From assembly GCA_951812575.1 (NCBI GenBank), contig OX638322.1, forward strand, positions 186,001-250,000: 64,000 bases of DNA, written 5' to 3'. Both the position numbers and the translations under genes were made by a program. The stretch is from Candidatus Binatia bacterium (GTDB lineage: Bacteria; Desulfobacterota; Binatia; Bin18). A model generated the notes under the pieces. That model saw only the letters and a program-made list of their open reading frames with translations. It was not told the DNA's origin and ran no database searches. Each line of letters starts with the position of its first letter. Within the stretch, counting starts at the first letter, position 1. Of the stretch, positions 17,486 through 27,013 are shown one piece after another.

Positions 17486-17596
17486 ATCATCCTCCCCGCA
17501 CCCAGTTCTCTCTTCATAGCCGTGGCTCGCATTGGGCGCTTCATGGTATTGGAGAATCGTTCATGGCTACATACCTGGCAAGGAGCGGAGGGAGTA

Positions 17597-18886
17597 ATGG
17601 ATCAAGACCAGTTCAACCAGGCCCTGATCGAATTCTTAGCATCATCGCCAACTCCGTTCCACGCGGTCGCCCAGATGGCCGTGCGGTTGGCGGACGCGGG
17701 CTTTGAGCGCCTGGACGAATCCGAGGCATGGCAGCTCGCACCAGGGGGTCGCTATTGGCTCAGCCGCAACGACTCGGCCATTATTGCCTGGAGGATGCCG
17801 ACGCGCCGTGCCTTGTCCGAGAGTGGCTTTCGCATGGTCGGCGCCCACACGGATTCCCCAGGTCTGAAGGTCAAGCCCCAGCCCGAATTACATCGCCACG
17901 GCTATGTGCAACTCGGGGTCGAGGTGTATGGCGGCGCATTGCTCAACCCCTGGTTCGATCGTGATTTATCGATTGCCGGGCGAGTCAGTTATCTGAGTCA
18001 GCGGAACGAGGTGGCCCACGCGCTGCTCGATTTCGCCCACGCGATGGCCGTTATTCCCAGCCTGGCCATCCATCTCGACCGGGAGGCAAATAAGAGCCGC
18101 TCCATCAACGCCCAGACCTATCTGCCGCCCGTTGTCGGCCAGACTGACGAAAAGCCGGATTTCAAAGCGCTCCTGCACAAACGGCTCGAAGCGGACGGCG
18201 TCACCGATGTGCGTCAGGTGCTGGACTACGAACTGTTTTTCTATGACACCCAGCAGCCGCAGCTTGTCGGCCTGGCAAACGAGTTCATCACCTCGGCCCG
18301 CCTGGATAATTTATTGAGCTGTTTTGTCGGCCTTCAGGCCCTCACGACGAGCGCTAGCGAACACGGCGCGCTGCTGGTGTGCAACGATCACGAAGAGGTT
18401 GGCAGCACGTCGGCGTCCGGTGCGTGTGGACCCATGCTGAAACACATGCTGGAACGCGTCATGCCGGACGCGGAAGAACGCGGACGCGCCCTGGCCCGCT
18501 CCATGCTGATCTCGACCGATAATGCCCACGGCGTGCATCCGAACTTTTCCGACCGGCACGACGACAACCACGGCCCCCGCCTGAATCACGGCGTGGTCAT
18601 CAAACTCAACGCCAACCAGCGCTATGCAAGTAACAGCGAGACCAGCGCCATCCTGCACAAACTGGCCGCGGACGCGGACGTGCCGGTCCAGGCATTTGTC
18701 GTACGGAGCGATATGGCCTGCGGCAGCACTATCGGACCACTGACCGCGGCTGAGATTGGGGTACGCACCATAGATGTCGGCGTCCCGCAGTGGGCGATGC
18801 ACTCCATCCGGGAAGTCGCGGGGACCGCCGACGCGTTGCATCTGCACCGGATATTGCAGCGCTTCTTCGATACGGAGCGGGCCTGA
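17597..18886 (+). CDS. apeB: M18 family aminopeptidase
   Basis: The 429-residue protein is a dinuclear zinc aminopeptidase of family M18 (aspartyl aminopeptidase/ApeB). Metal and catalytic motifs are GAHTDSPGLKVKP (about residue 80), the DHEEVGSTSASGA region (about 265) with metal-binding and general-base glutamates, and the C-terminal histidine in VPQWAMHSIREV. Length is normal for the bacterial enzymes. The start at 17597 is taken because GGAGGGAG precedes it and the protein then begins in the usual way; an in-frame start at 17522 would add an unconserved leader. Confidence 0.93.
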   Translation: MDQDQFNQALIEFLASSPTPFHAVAQMAVRLADAGFERLDESEAWQLAPGGRYWLSRNDSAIIAWRMPTRRALSESGFRMVGAHTDSPGLKVKPQPELHRHGYVQLGVEVYGGALLNPWFDRDLSIAGRVSYLSQRNEVAHALLDFAHAMAVIPSLAIHLDREANKSRSINAQTYLPPVVGQTDEKPDFKALLHKRLEADGVTDVRQVLDYELFFYDTQQPQLVGLANEFITSARLDNLLSCFVGLQALTTSASEHGALLVCNDHEEVGSTSASGACGPMLKHMLERVMPDAEERGRALARSMLISTDNAHGVHPNFSDRHDDNHGPRLNHGVVIKLNANQRYASNSETSAILHKLAADADVPVQAFVVRSDMACGSTIGPLTAAEIGVRTIDVGVPQWAMHSIREVAGTADALHLHRILQRFFDTERA

Positions 18887-18904
18887 ACCTGGAGACATTT
18901 TTAC

Positions 18905-18934
18905 TTGACCATGTCCCCATGACCATAGTAATAT
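18905..18934 (+). promoter_or_regulatory. Putative sigma-70 promoter for Phd/VapC
   Basis: TTGACC (18905-18910) and TAATAT (18929-18934) are separated by 18 bases, 31 bases before the antitoxin start. The sequence around them is AT-rich relative to the flanks, as expected for an autonomous TA promoter. Confidence 0.5.
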
Positions 18935-18964
18935 TTTGAGTCTCGAAAAGAGGGTGGGGGAAAT

Positions 18965-19201
18965 ATGGCGGAAACAGAAAAAAACATCTCTGCCTCGTAT
19001 TTCAAAGCACATTGTCTGGCGATTCTTGACGAGGTTGCGGAGACGGGCCTGCCGCTGATTGTGACCAAACGAGGGAAACCGCTCGCGAAACTTGTTCCGC
19101 TCGATTCCGTTGAGCCGCCAGACCTGCTTGGCAGTGTGCGCTATCGGCGCGAGGCAGACCTCCTCTCTCCGGTTGAAGAGTCCTGGGAAGTCGATTCGTG
19201 A
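18965..19201 (+). CDS. Phd/YefM-type antitoxin
   Basis: The 78-residue protein has the Phd/YefM start ISASYFKAHCLAILDEVAE, the strand pair LPLIVTKRGKPLAKLVPL and a C-terminal acidic tail. It would bind its own promoter and neutralise the PIN toxin encoded immediately after it. The stop overlaps the toxin GTG start by 4 bases (GTGA). A G-rich ribosome site (GGTGGGGG) precedes the ATG. Confidence 0.88.
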   Translation: MAETEKNISASYFKAHCLAILDEVAETGLPLIVTKRGKPLAKLVPLDSVEPPDLLGSVRYRREADLLSPVEESWEVDS

Positions 19202-19587
19202 TCGTCCTCGATACCCACGCCTGGATATGGTGGGTGAGCGATCCGGCGAAACTGTCGCACAAAGCCCAGGCCGCTCTTCACTATACAACGACCATAGGCA
19301 TCTGCCCGATTAGTTGCTGGGAGATTGCAACAAAAGTGGCACAGGGCAAATTAACGCTTGACCGAGAAATCCGGGTCTGGATGCGACAAGCCTTGGCACG
19401 TCCAGGCGTTACGCTAATACCAATCTCTCCCGATATTGCCATTACTGCTGGGCAACTGGGTCAACAGGGATTCCACGGGGACCCGGCTGATCGGCTCATT
19501 GTATCCAGCGCGATTCAGCACGGTGCTGAACTCATCACAAAGGACAGAAACATCCGAACGTTTCCGCTTGTCCGGACTGTCTGGTGA
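19198..19587 (+). CDS. vapC: PIN-domain toxin (VapC family)
   Basis: The 129-residue PIN protein starts with GTG overlapping the antitoxin stop. Acidic active-site residues are visible in VLDTHAWIWW (Asp), SCWEIATKV (Glu) and HGDPADRLIVSSA (Asp), followed by LITKDRNIR (final Asp). The HAWIWW start is typical of the VapC group paired with Phd/YefM antitoxins; it acts as a Mg-dependent ribonuclease when freed. Confidence 0.9.
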   Translation: MIVLDTHAWIWWVSDPAKLSHKAQAALHYTTTIGICPISCWEIATKVAQGKLTLDREIRVWMRQALARPGVTLIPISPDIAITAGQLGQQGFHGDPADRLIVSSAIQHGAELITKDRNIRTFPLVRTVW

Positions 19588-19619
19588 TCCCTCACAAACG
19601 GACTCGGGTCGCCACTCGT

Positions 19620-21113
19620 CTACCCCGTCAACTCGGGAACGTGGACGGACGGTGTGCGGTGCCGGGTGAGCTGTTCATACGCGTAGGCCAACGAAAGGAG
19701 CTCGGCTTCACGATACGGTAAGCCGACGATCTCCAGACCCACGGGCAGACCGTTGGGTGTAAAGCCCGCCGGCACGCTCACGGCCGGCATCCAGGTCTGG
19801 GCGGCGATGAGCGTATTGGTCGGAAAGTCCAGCGTGGGCCATTTGCCGGCGTCAAGCTCGGCCCGTGAGGGCGAGGGCACTTGCGCGGTGGGAAAGACGA
19901 GCGCCGTTGCCCCTGCCTTTGCCATTTCATTGATGACGACCCGCTGGAACTGTTCACGCGCGGTATAGCGTTGATAGTGCTCGGGGTCGGCGCTGGGGTC
20001 CTCGGGACCTTCGACCAGCGCGACCAGGAGATCCAGCTTGGGATGATATTTTTTCGCCCCGATGATTTCCTTGAGGTTTTTCATCGGCAAACCGGGACGC
20101 GCGGCCAGGAAGCGGTCGATATCGTAACGCGAACGGGCGATATAGAGCGAAGACCGTTCAATATAGTACTGGAGATCGGGCAGGGTGATATCAACCAGGG
20201 TCGCACCTGCCGAGGCGAACGTCGCCAGGGCGTCTTCGATCAGAGCGTTGACCGCGGCGGCCTGGGGGTCGGCGTTATCCCCAAAGACTTCCCGTACCAC
20301 GCCGACCCGCACACCCGAGAGGGCTGTCCGGTCAAGCAGCGCCGCATACTTGATCTCGCCCGCGATAGCGGCGGTCGCGGTATAAGGGTCGGCCGGGTCA
20401 AACCCAACCAGCACCTCAAGCAGTTTGGCGGCATCCGTGACCGTACGACACATGGGTCCGGCAGAGTCCTGAAAGACCACCAGCGGCGATAGGCCCGCCC
20501 GACTGATGAGGCCGGGCGTGACCTTGAGGCCGACCAGATTATCGAACGAGGACGGCAAGCGAATCGAGCCGCCCGTGTCCGAACCCAGGCCAATAGCGCC
20601 CAGGTTGGCCGCTACCGCCGCACCGGTGCCACCACTGGAGCCGCCCGGATCGTGCCCCAGATCATACGGATTCCTGGTCGTTCCCGACTTGGACGAGTAG
20701 CCGAACCAGGAGGTAGCAAAGTCCGGCAGGGTGGTCTTGGCCAGAATAATCGCGCCCGCCGCCCGGAGCTTGGTAATGGCCGTGGCATCCGTCTCGGGCA
20801 GATAGCCGTCCAGGGCAATCGAGCCGAAGGTGGTCATAAGCCCGGCCGTTTCAACCTGGTCCTTGACCACAATGGGAACGCCGTGGAGTGGCCCGGACAA
20901 TCGGCCGGAGGCGGCGAACTCGGCGTCGAGCCGGGCGGCCTCGTCCCGAGCCTGCGGATTGACGGTCACGATCGCGTTGATCGTCGGACCGTTCCGATCG
21001 TAGGCCTCAATCCGGGCCAGATAGCCCTCCACGAGGTCCACGCAGGTGACTTCGCCCGCACGCAGAGCGGTATGAATCTTTGCAATGGTCGTTTCTTCCA
21101 GCGTGAACGCCAT
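19620..21113 (-). CDS. Amidase signature family hydrolase
   Basis: The 497-residue enzyme belongs to the amidase signature family (GatA, AtzF and aryl-amidase relatives). The Ser-cisSer-Lys triad is seen as the lysine in PIVVKDQVETAG (about residue 82), and serines in DPGGSSGGTGAA and SDTGGSIRLPS. Without gatB/gatC nearby, and with an extended C-terminal region, a free amidase acting on a small amide or ester is more likely than Glu-tRNA amidotransferase. The start at 21113 follows GGAGAGGAAG; an upstream in-frame ATG at 21131 is less well placed. Confidence 0.93.
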   Translation of the reverse strand: MAFTLEETTIAKIHTALRAGEVTCVDLVEGYLARIEAYDRNGPTINAIVTVNPQARDEAARLDAEFAASGRLSGPLHGVPIVVKDQVETAGLMTTFGSIALDGYLPETDATAITKLRAAGAIILAKTTLPDFATSWFGYSSKSGTTRNPYDLGHDPGGSSGGTGAAVAANLGAIGLGSDTGGSIRLPSSFDNLVGLKVTPGLISRAGLSPLVVFQDSAGPMCRTVTDAAKLLEVLVGFDPADPYTATAAIAGEIKYAALLDRTALSGVRVGVVREVFGDNADPQAAAVNALIEDALATFASAGATLVDITLPDLQYYIERSSLYIARSRYDIDRFLAARPGLPMKNLKEIIGAKKYHPKLDLLVALVEGPEDPSADPEHYQRYTAREQFQRVVINEMAKAGATALVFPTAQVPSPSRAELDAGKWPTLDFPTNTLIAAQTWMPAVSVPAGFTPNGLPVGLEIVGLPYREAELLSLAYAYEQLTRHRTPSVHVPELTG

Positions 21114-21135
21114 GGTCTTCCTCTCCTCCATCTCT

Positions 21136-21176
21136 CCCCTCCTTGGAGGGGTGGCCCGTCAGGGCCGGGGTGGGTT
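21136..21176. repeat. Dispersed GC-rich palindromic repeat, copy 1
   Basis: CCCCTCC-TT-GGAGGGG forms a perfect short hairpin followed by GGCC-rich palindromic sequence (TGGCCCGTCAGGGCCGGGG). A close copy occurs at 62873-62910. It lies between the exporter and amidase genes. Confidence 0.75.
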
Positions 21177-21262
21177 TCAGTCCGCCGGTCTTTTTGCGCC
21201 ATAGCACGTGTACGGTCCGGTGAGTAGGGGCAGATTTTCAACCCACCCTCCCATAGCGGCCG

Positions 21263-22405
21263 TCACCCCAGCTTGGGCTTGGTGACCTTCACCGCGGCCC
21301 ACAACGCGACCAGGAAAAAGATCGTCAGAAAAACGAAATCCTGCGCGACGGCGGCAAAGTCGGCGCCTTTCAGAATAATGGAGCGTAGAGCATGGGCGAA
21401 ATAGCGGGCGGGCAGGCAGTGGGACAGGAAGCTGACGAAGGGGGGATAATTTTCGGTCGGGACAAGAATGCCGGTGATAATCACCGAAGGAAGCATCACA
21501 AAGAAGCTCAGAAAAATCGCCTGCTGCTGATTATCCGCCCACGCCGAGCAAAAAATGCCAAAGGCGAGCGTCGCCAGCATAAACACCAACGCAACGGCAA
21601 ACAGCAACAGCAGGCTGCCCTGCACGCTAATACCGAAGCTGAGATAGCTGCCGGTCAGCATAATACACAAGCCGAGATAGCCCACACCCACATACGGCAC
21701 CATCTTGCCGACCATGATCTCGGTGAGCGACAGCGGCGTAGACAAAAGCTGTTCAAAGGTGCCGCGTTCGCGTTCGCGGACAAGCGAAATCGCCGCGATC
21801 ATAAAGAGAATCTGAGTCAGCATATTAGCCGGCATAGCGGACAAGAGCCCGTAGCGATCCTGAATCCCGGGGTTATACCAGTAGCGTTTTTCTATGGAGA
21901 TGGCGGCGTTCGTCACGCGCCGTTCGGCGCGATCACGGCTGGGGAGCTGGCTGAGAGAAAACGCGCTGGCCGCCTGGTTGATATAATTTGTCAGTCGCAG
22001 GGCGCTGGTGGGCTTGGCACCATTAATCAGGACCTGGATGGGAGCGGGCTCACCACGCTGGAGTTTGTCGTCGAAGTTCCAGGGAACCACAACGCCGACC
22101 ATACCGTCCTGACGACGCAGAAAGTCTACGACCGCGTCCTCGCTTGAGGCGCGCGCCGGTGGCTGGAGAGCCGTCATGGAAGACAAGTCACGAATGAGCC
22201 GACGCGAGATGGCTGACTGCGACTGGTCGTACACGATCCAAGGCGCATAATTGACGTCGTTGGTAATCGCCAAACCAAACAGGATGAGATACAGCACCGG
22301 CTGGGCCAGAATGGCGGCCAGCAAGGCATGATCGTGCAACATGGTCCGTCCCTCTTTGCGAACCATGGCCAAGACATTGCGAAGACGGAAACGCATGCTC
22401 CTCAA
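21263..22405 (-). CDS. ABC-2 type permease (YbhR/YhhJ-like)
   Basis: The 380-residue protein has one N-terminal transmembrane helix (about 25-45), a large periplasmic domain (to about 175) and five C-terminal helices, the layout of ABC-2 family exporters related to E. coli YbhS/YbhR. The segment LVRERERGTFEQLLSTPL is the family's cytoplasmic coupling motif. It starts 3 bases after the paralogous permease upstream and would pair with it as the membrane heterodimer of the exporter. Likely substrate is a hydrophobic compound or drug. Confidence 0.9.
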   Translation of the reverse strand: MRSMRFRLRNVLAMVRKEGRTMLHDHALLAAILAQPVLYLILFGLAITNDVNYAPWIVYDQSQSAISRRLIRDLSSMTALQPPARASSEDAVVDFLRRQDGMVGVVVPWNFDDKLQRGEPAPIQVLINGAKPTSALRLTNYINQAASAFSLSQLPSRDRAERRVTNAAISIEKRYWYNPGIQDRYGLLSAMPANMLTQILFMIAAISLVRERERGTFEQLLSTPLSLTEIMVGKMVPYVGVGYLGLCIMLTGSYLSFGISVQGSLLLLFAVALVFMLATLAFGIFCSAWADNQQQAIFLSFFVMLPSVIITGILVPTENYPPFVSFLSHCLPARYFAHALRSIILKGADFAAVAQDFVFLTIFFLVALWAAVKVTKPKLG

Positions 22406-22408
22406 TCC

Positions 22409-23557
22409 TTATGACGCCTGCTTCTGAATCCCCTTGGCCGCGCGGACGAGTAGTAACACCAGAAAGCCGACCAAAAAGGCGATTTCGATCCAGAGTTCAT
22501 CCAGCCCCTGGTCCTTAAGATAAATCCCCCGCGTAATCCGTATATAGTGCGTCAGGGGGATGATCTCCCCAATGATTTGGAAGGGCGTCGCCATGAGCGA
22601 CAGCGGAAAAATGGCGTCCGAGAGCATCAGTTGAGGCACCATGGTTAAGACCGAGCGTTCGACCGCTTCCCCGGACGAGGTGGCCGAATTTGAGATGAGC
22701 AGGCCGATGGACAGGCCGATCAGCAAAAAGATGGGCGTGACCGCGAGGAGCAGAAGCAGGCTCCCCTTGGGAATAACGCCAAAGAACAGCCAACCCACCA
22801 CCACGATAAGTATCGCCGCCACCAGGGCGACCCCCCCAAAAGGCAGAATCTTCCCAAACACCACCTCGGTTGAGGTCACCGGTGTCACCAGGAGTTGTTC
22901 GAGCGTGCCGGCGTCCCGCTCACGGACCATGGCCAAGGTGGTATTCAGCACCGTCACAAAAAGGGTGATCAAACCCAGCAGGCCGGGGATCATATAGGCC
23001 GTTCCCGACAGGCTCGGATTAAACAGCACCCGCCGGGTCGTCGTCACCTGTCCGACCGGTCGTAGATTCCGTTCCGTGAGTGGGGTGCGCTCCAGACGGC
23101 TCTGGGTGTAGTAGGTCGTCGCAATAGCCGTCAGAAACCCTTCGGTGCTGGTACTGAGGGTCGTGTCTGAGCCGTCCAGCAAGAGCCCCAGTCGGACCTC
23201 TTTCCCGTTGACAATGGTCTCGCTGAAGTTCGACGGGATGACCAAAGCGGCCCGGCTCTGTTCCCGGCCGAACATGTGATGGATTTCGTCCAGATCACGC
23301 AGCGGCAAAATGGTGAAATATCCGGTGGCTTCGATTGCTTGCAGCAAATCTCGGCTGTGGCGGGTACGCGACTGATCCAGGACTCCCAGGGGCAGATGAT
23401 CGAAGTCGGTAGTAATGATGTAGGAGAACAACACCAGTTGCAGAACCGGCATCAGAAACAAGACGCCCAGCGTAAAACGGTCACGGCGCAGCTCAAGCGA
23501 CTCGCGCCACAGCAGGGTCAGCAGGCGTGCCAGCTTGGTCCGTAAACGGCGCATCAA
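22409..23557 (-). CDS. ABC-2 type permease (YbhS-like)
   Basis: The 382-residue protein shares layout and the MVRERDAGTLEQLLVTPV coupling motif with the next permease. A single N-terminal helix (FTLGVLFLMPVLQLVLFSYI), a periplasmic domain of about 150 residues and several C-terminal helices are visible. Its start overlaps the ATPase stop by 4 bases (ATGA), so it is coupled to it. It is the first of two permeases in the YbhGFSR-like operon. Confidence 0.9.
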   Translation of the reverse strand: MMRRLRTKLARLLTLLWRESLELRRDRFTLGVLFLMPVLQLVLFSYIITTDFDHLPLGVLDQSRTRHSRDLLQAIEATGYFTILPLRDLDEIHHMFGREQSRAALVIPSNFSETIVNGKEVRLGLLLDGSDTTLSTSTEGFLTAIATTYYTQSRLERTPLTERNLRPVGQVTTTRRVLFNPSLSGTAYMIPGLLGLITLFVTVLNTTLAMVRERDAGTLEQLLVTPVTSTEVVFGKILPFGGVALVAAILIVVVGWLFFGVIPKGSLLLLLAVTPIFLLIGLSIGLLISNSATSSGEAVERSVLTMVPQLMLSDAIFPLSLMATPFQIIGEIIPLTHYIRITRGIYLKDQGLDELWIEIAFLVGFLVLLLVRAAKGIQKQAS

Positions 23558-24531
23558 GGCGCCTCCTGGCGTTGGCGAATCATACCGGCAAAGACCTCTT
23601 CAATGGAGGGCAGGGCCGGGGTGAACCCCAGTGCGGGATCGATAGTGGTCAACGTGTGACGGAGCTGCTGAACCGTGTGCGCCTCGTCATCCGGCAAGAG
23701 GAGAAAGGCGGTATGCTCTCCTGCTTTAGATTGTGCCTCAGGACGCCAGAGACGATAGGTTTCGGACAAGCGTTGCGCCGCATTGTGCGCGATTGTTTGA
23801 TCCGTATGGACCAGGCGGACCCGATAGCCATCGGCGAAATGGATCTTGAGGCCGGTCGGGGTATCCAGACCGATCAACTGGCCGCGATCAATAAAGCCCA
23901 TCCGGTCGGTGTACTCCATCTCGTCCAAGTAATGGGTGGTGACAAAGAGCGTCCTGCCCTCCTGGGCCAGCTCGCGGATTAAGCGCCAGAAGACCTGGCG
24001 ATTGACAACGTCCACCCCGGCCGTGGGCTCGTCCAGAAAGATGATGTCCGGGTCGTGCAGCAGAGAGCAGACCAGGGCGACCCGATGCTTGATACCGCTC
24101 GGCAGCGAATGCACGAAAGACCGGTCGAGTCCCTCAAGGCCCAGCCGAGGATAGAAGTGCTGTTTCTGGTGTTCGACCTTTTGATTCGGCACACCGTACA
24201 GGCCGGAAAAAAACCTGAGGTTTTCGGCCACGGTGAGATTGGCATAGAGGGAAACCTTCTGGGACATATAGCCAATGCGCGCGCGCACCTCTTCGGCATG
24301 GGTCTGAATATCTATGCCGGCAACACGGGCGGTCCCCTCGGTTGGGGCTAATAAGCCGCAGAACATCCGAATCGTGGTGGACTTGCCGCCGCCATTGGAG
24401 CCCAGGAACCCGAAAACCTCACCTCGCCGCACCTGAAAGCTGACGTGATCAACCGCCGTAAAATCGCCAAAGCGCCGCGTCAGACCGTCAGCGATAAGAA
24501 CCGCTTGTGCGCTATCGGCCACCTTCGTCAT
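23554..24531 (-). CDS. ABC transporter ATPase 2 (YbhF C-terminal half-like)
   Basis: The 325-residue ATPase has Walker A GSNGGGKSTT, Walker B IIFLDEPTAGVD and the H-loop histidine in VTTHYLDEME. The signature motif is degenerate (LPSGIKHRV rather than LSGG). This is the pattern of the C-terminal half of E. coli YbhF. It overlaps the preceding ATPase gene by 20 bases with start 24531, or by 35 with an alternative ATG at 24546; neither has a clear ribosome site, so coupling is probable. Confidence 0.9.
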   Translation of the reverse strand: MTKVADSAQAVLIADGLTRRFGDFTAVDHVSFQVRRGEVFGFLGSNGGGKSTTIRMFCGLLAPTEGTARVAGIDIQTHAEEVRARIGYMSQKVSLYANLTVAENLRFFSGLYGVPNQKVEHQKQHFYPRLGLEGLDRSFVHSLPSGIKHRVALVCSLLHDPDIIFLDEPTAGVDVVNRQVFWRLIRELAQEGRTLFVTTHYLDEMEYTDRMGFIDRGQLIGLDTPTGLKIHFADGYRVRLVHTDQTIAHNAAQRLSETYRLWRPEAQSKAGEHTAFLLLPDDEAHTVQQLRHTLTTIDPALGFTPALPSIEEVFAGMIRQRQEAP

Positions 24532-25453
24532 GGGCCTGGGCCTCATAGGTCAGATGCGTAAAGACTAACTCCAGGGTCGGCGGCAGCGGCTCTACCCACA
24601 CCTCCGTCGTGCCCAGCTCGTGCAGCGTGGCGCGGACCTGGGCAATCTCGGCCGTTGACTCCAGCACGACACTGCCGGCCAGCGTCTGCGTTCGGACGAG
24701 CCACGCCACAGACTGGAGGGCGGCGAGCGCCGCCTCTACGTTCCCACCGACCAGACGGTAGGCGTGATACGGGTAGTTCGACCGAATGGCATCCGGCGTG
24801 CCACGGGTGCGGATGCGGCCCTCATACAGATAGATCAGCTCATCACACCGCTCGGCCTCATCGAGATAGCCGGTTGACATGATAATGGTCACGTCCTGCA
24901 AATGGTGCAGGATCTCCCACACCTCACCCCGGGCAATAACATCCACGCCGGTATTCGGCTCGTCTAAAACCAGGAGTTGCGGGCGGTGGATCAGCGCACA
25001 GATCACCGCGAGCTTCTGTTTCATCCCGCCCGACAAGTCACCCACCGCGCGGGTGTGAAAATCCTTGAGCCCGGCAATGGTCAACAACTCGTCTGCACGC
25101 TGCTGAAACGTGGTAGCCGCAATAGCGTGAATATCGGCAAAGAATTTGAGGTTATGCAGCACACTGAGTTCAGGGTAGAGCCCAAACGCCTGCGGCACAT
25201 AGCCGAGACGTTCTCGGATGCGGTACGGTTCGCGCACGACATCGTAGCCCAGGACGTGGGCCTGGGCGGCTTCAAACTCCAGCAGCCCAACCAGAGACCG
25301 CAACAGGGTGGTCTTGCCCGCGCCATCCGGGCCGACCACACCGAAGATGCACGGCCGCTCAATGACGAGATCAATCCCATCCAAAGCGACGCTGGAATCG
25401 AACTGCTTATGGAGCTGCGTCAGGCTGACAACCGGTGTCTGTGGTGCTGTCAT
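24512..25453 (-). CDS. ABC transporter ATPase 1 (YbhF N-terminal half-like)
   Basis: The 313-residue ATPase has Walker A GPDGAGKTT, an intact LSGGMKQKL signature and Walker B LVLDEPNTGVD, but the H-loop histidine is replaced (MSTGYLDEAERC). It corresponds to the N-terminal half of the fused E. coli YbhF. With the second ATPase it would form a heterodimer with one complete and one degenerate ATP site. Its start overlaps the HlyD-family gene stop by 4 bases. Confidence 0.92.
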   Translation of the reverse strand: MTAPQTPVVSLTQLHKQFDSSVALDGIDLVIERPCIFGVVGPDGAGKTTLLRSLVGLLEFEAAQAHVLGYDVVREPYRIRERLGYVPQAFGLYPELSVLHNLKFFADIHAIAATTFQQRADELLTIAGLKDFHTRAVGDLSGGMKQKLAVICALIHRPQLLVLDEPNTGVDVIARGEVWEILHHLQDVTIIMSTGYLDEAERCDELIYLYEGRIRTRGTPDAIRSNYPYHAYRLVGGNVEAALAALQSVAWLVRTQTLAGSVVLESTAEIAQVRATLHELGTTEVWVEPLPPTLELVFTHLTYEAQAHDEGGR

Positions 25454-26511
25454 GGCGAGGCCTGCGCCTCTTGGAGACGCTCTGCCGGCTGCTCGGTCTG
25501 ACGCGCGCCGTTCAAGTACACGGTGCCTTCCATGCCCGGTTTCAGGCGTTCGAGCTGGTCTAAAATACGCACCTTGGTCGCGAACACCTGGGTCATCCGG
25601 TCACTCTTGATTTCAATATTTTTGGGCGTGAACTGGGCGATATCTTCGATAAAGCTGATCTCACCAGGAATCAACACACCAGGCAGGGCGTCGGGTTCGA
25701 CGCTGACCGTGTCACCAATATGGACTTTGCCCAGGTCGGGCACGGGGACGTAGACGCGCACATATTTATCGAGCGGGTCAAGCAGGGTTGCAATACCTGT
25801 GCCCGGATTGACGTACTCACCGGCGCGGATCAAACGAGTCTGCACCGTACAGGCGCACGGAGCGCGAATCGTATATTTGTCCAGGATGATACGCATTTGC
25901 TCAAGCTTTTCGGTATCCACGGCCAGTTCCTGTTTTTGAACTTCGAGCGCATTTTCGGCCAGTTCTATTTGACGCAGATTCGCTTCCGCATGCGCCAGGG
26001 CCGCGCGCTCACGCGTCAGCACGGCCTGGGCCGTCTCCAGTTGATTTTCGGCCTGGTCGTAGGACTGCTGACTCAGATATTCCGTATCGAGCAAATCCTG
26101 CCGCCGCGTCAATTCTTTTTCGGCAAAGGTAACGTCCGAGCTTGCCTTTGCAATATTGGCTTTCGCCGTCCGAAGCTGGATCGGATAGGTATCCCGGGCG
26201 AGGGCGAGTTGGGTCTCCAATTGGCGGATTTTCGCTTGACGGAGTTCCAGGCTGAGTTCCTGTTGGATCACCTGCGAGCGATATTCCCGAACGTCTATCT
26301 GAGCCAGCAGGTCGCCCTGTTGCACCTGACTGCCATCGGTAAACGCAACCGTCTCAACCCGGCCGCTAATCTCACTCTTGATGACTTTCTCCTCGCCCTC
26401 AACGAAACCAGTGAACGAGAGCTGCTCGCTCTTCTCGGCTCTCGTGTACAGGAACAGACCGGCCCCAAGAGCGATCAGGCCGAACAGAACAAATGGGAGG
26501 CGCTTCTTCAT
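25450..26511 (-). CDS. HlyD/EmrA-type membrane fusion protein (YbhG-like)
   Basis: The 353-residue protein has an N-terminal membrane anchor (LPFVLFGLIALGAGLFLY), a biotinyl-lipoyl-like domain split around a long coiled-coil hairpin (about 85-215, heptads with QTRLELxxA-like repeats and VLTRERAALAHAEANL), and a C-terminal beta-barrel. It is the periplasmic adaptor that links the ABC exporter to an outer-membrane channel, which implies a Gram-negative envelope. It is the first gene of the five-gene operon (adaptor, two ATPases, two permeases). Confidence 0.92.
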   Translation of the reverse strand: MKKRLPFVLFGLIALGAGLFLYTRAEKSEQLSFTGFVEGEEKVIKSEISGRVETVAFTDGSQVQQGDLLAQIDVREYRSQVIQQELSLELRQAKIRQLETQLALARDTYPIQLRTAKANIAKASSDVTFAEKELTRRQDLLDTEYLSQQSYDQAENQLETAQAVLTRERAALAHAEANLRQIELAENALEVQKQELAVDTEKLEQMRIILDKYTIRAPCACTVQTRLIRAGEYVNPGTGIATLLDPLDKYVRVYVPVPDLGKVHIGDTVSVEPDALPGVLIPGEISFIEDIAQFTPKNIEIKSDRMTQVFATKVRILDQLERLKPGMEGTVYLNGARQTEQPAERLQEAQASP

Positions 26512-26629
26512 CTGATATGCAAGCCTAAGCGACTTGCTGAGTTACGGCAATAGGACGGACTGGGGGATGGAGAAGGACCTGTATAACCGATGGTGAAGCG
26601 CAGTTGAGTGCCGGGCCAGAAGTGTACCG

Positions 26630-27013
26630 TTATGGGAGCCGTTCCGTTCCCTCCAGGCGGCTGAGATCACGGTCAAAGGTACCGAGGGGGAGATGCCCAG
26701 CTTTACGGGCGACTTCCAGGATCAGGCAGTCAGAGAAACCGGGCTTGGGCTTTTGTCGGTAATGTTCAAGGGCAGCGCTTACGGTTTCAGCATTTTGGAT
26801 TGTGAGACGTTCGTGTTGCAGAAGCATTTCGACCGCCATCACAAGCTCGCGATGATCCAGACCGTAGACCGTAGAGAGGACCCAAACAGCCTCGATCAAA
26901 ACAAGGTGAGAAATCCATGCGCCTCTCGCAACAAACGCCTCAGCAGCAAGGGCTTGTTTTGGCTCGTCGCGGGTGACGAGCCGGACTAGGAGGTTGGTAT
27001 CAACCGCGCGCAT
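26630..27013 (-). CDS. vapC: PIN-domain toxin (VapC family)
   Basis: The 127-residue protein has PIN-domain acidic residues in MRAVDTNLLVRLV (Asp5), LIEAVWVLS (Glu), GFSDCLILEVA (Asp) and GTFDRDLSRL (Asp). The VDTNLLVRLVTRDEP start is typical of VapC proteins partnered by AbrB-type antitoxins, which matches its overlapping upstream gene. It is a predicted RNase held inactive by that partner. Confidence 0.9.
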   Translation of the reverse strand: MRAVDTNLLVRLVTRDEPKQALAAEAFVARGAWISHLVLIEAVWVLSTVYGLDHRELVMAVEMLLQHERLTIQNAETVSAALEHYRQKPKPGFSDCLILEVARKAGHLPLGTFDRDLSRLEGTERLP

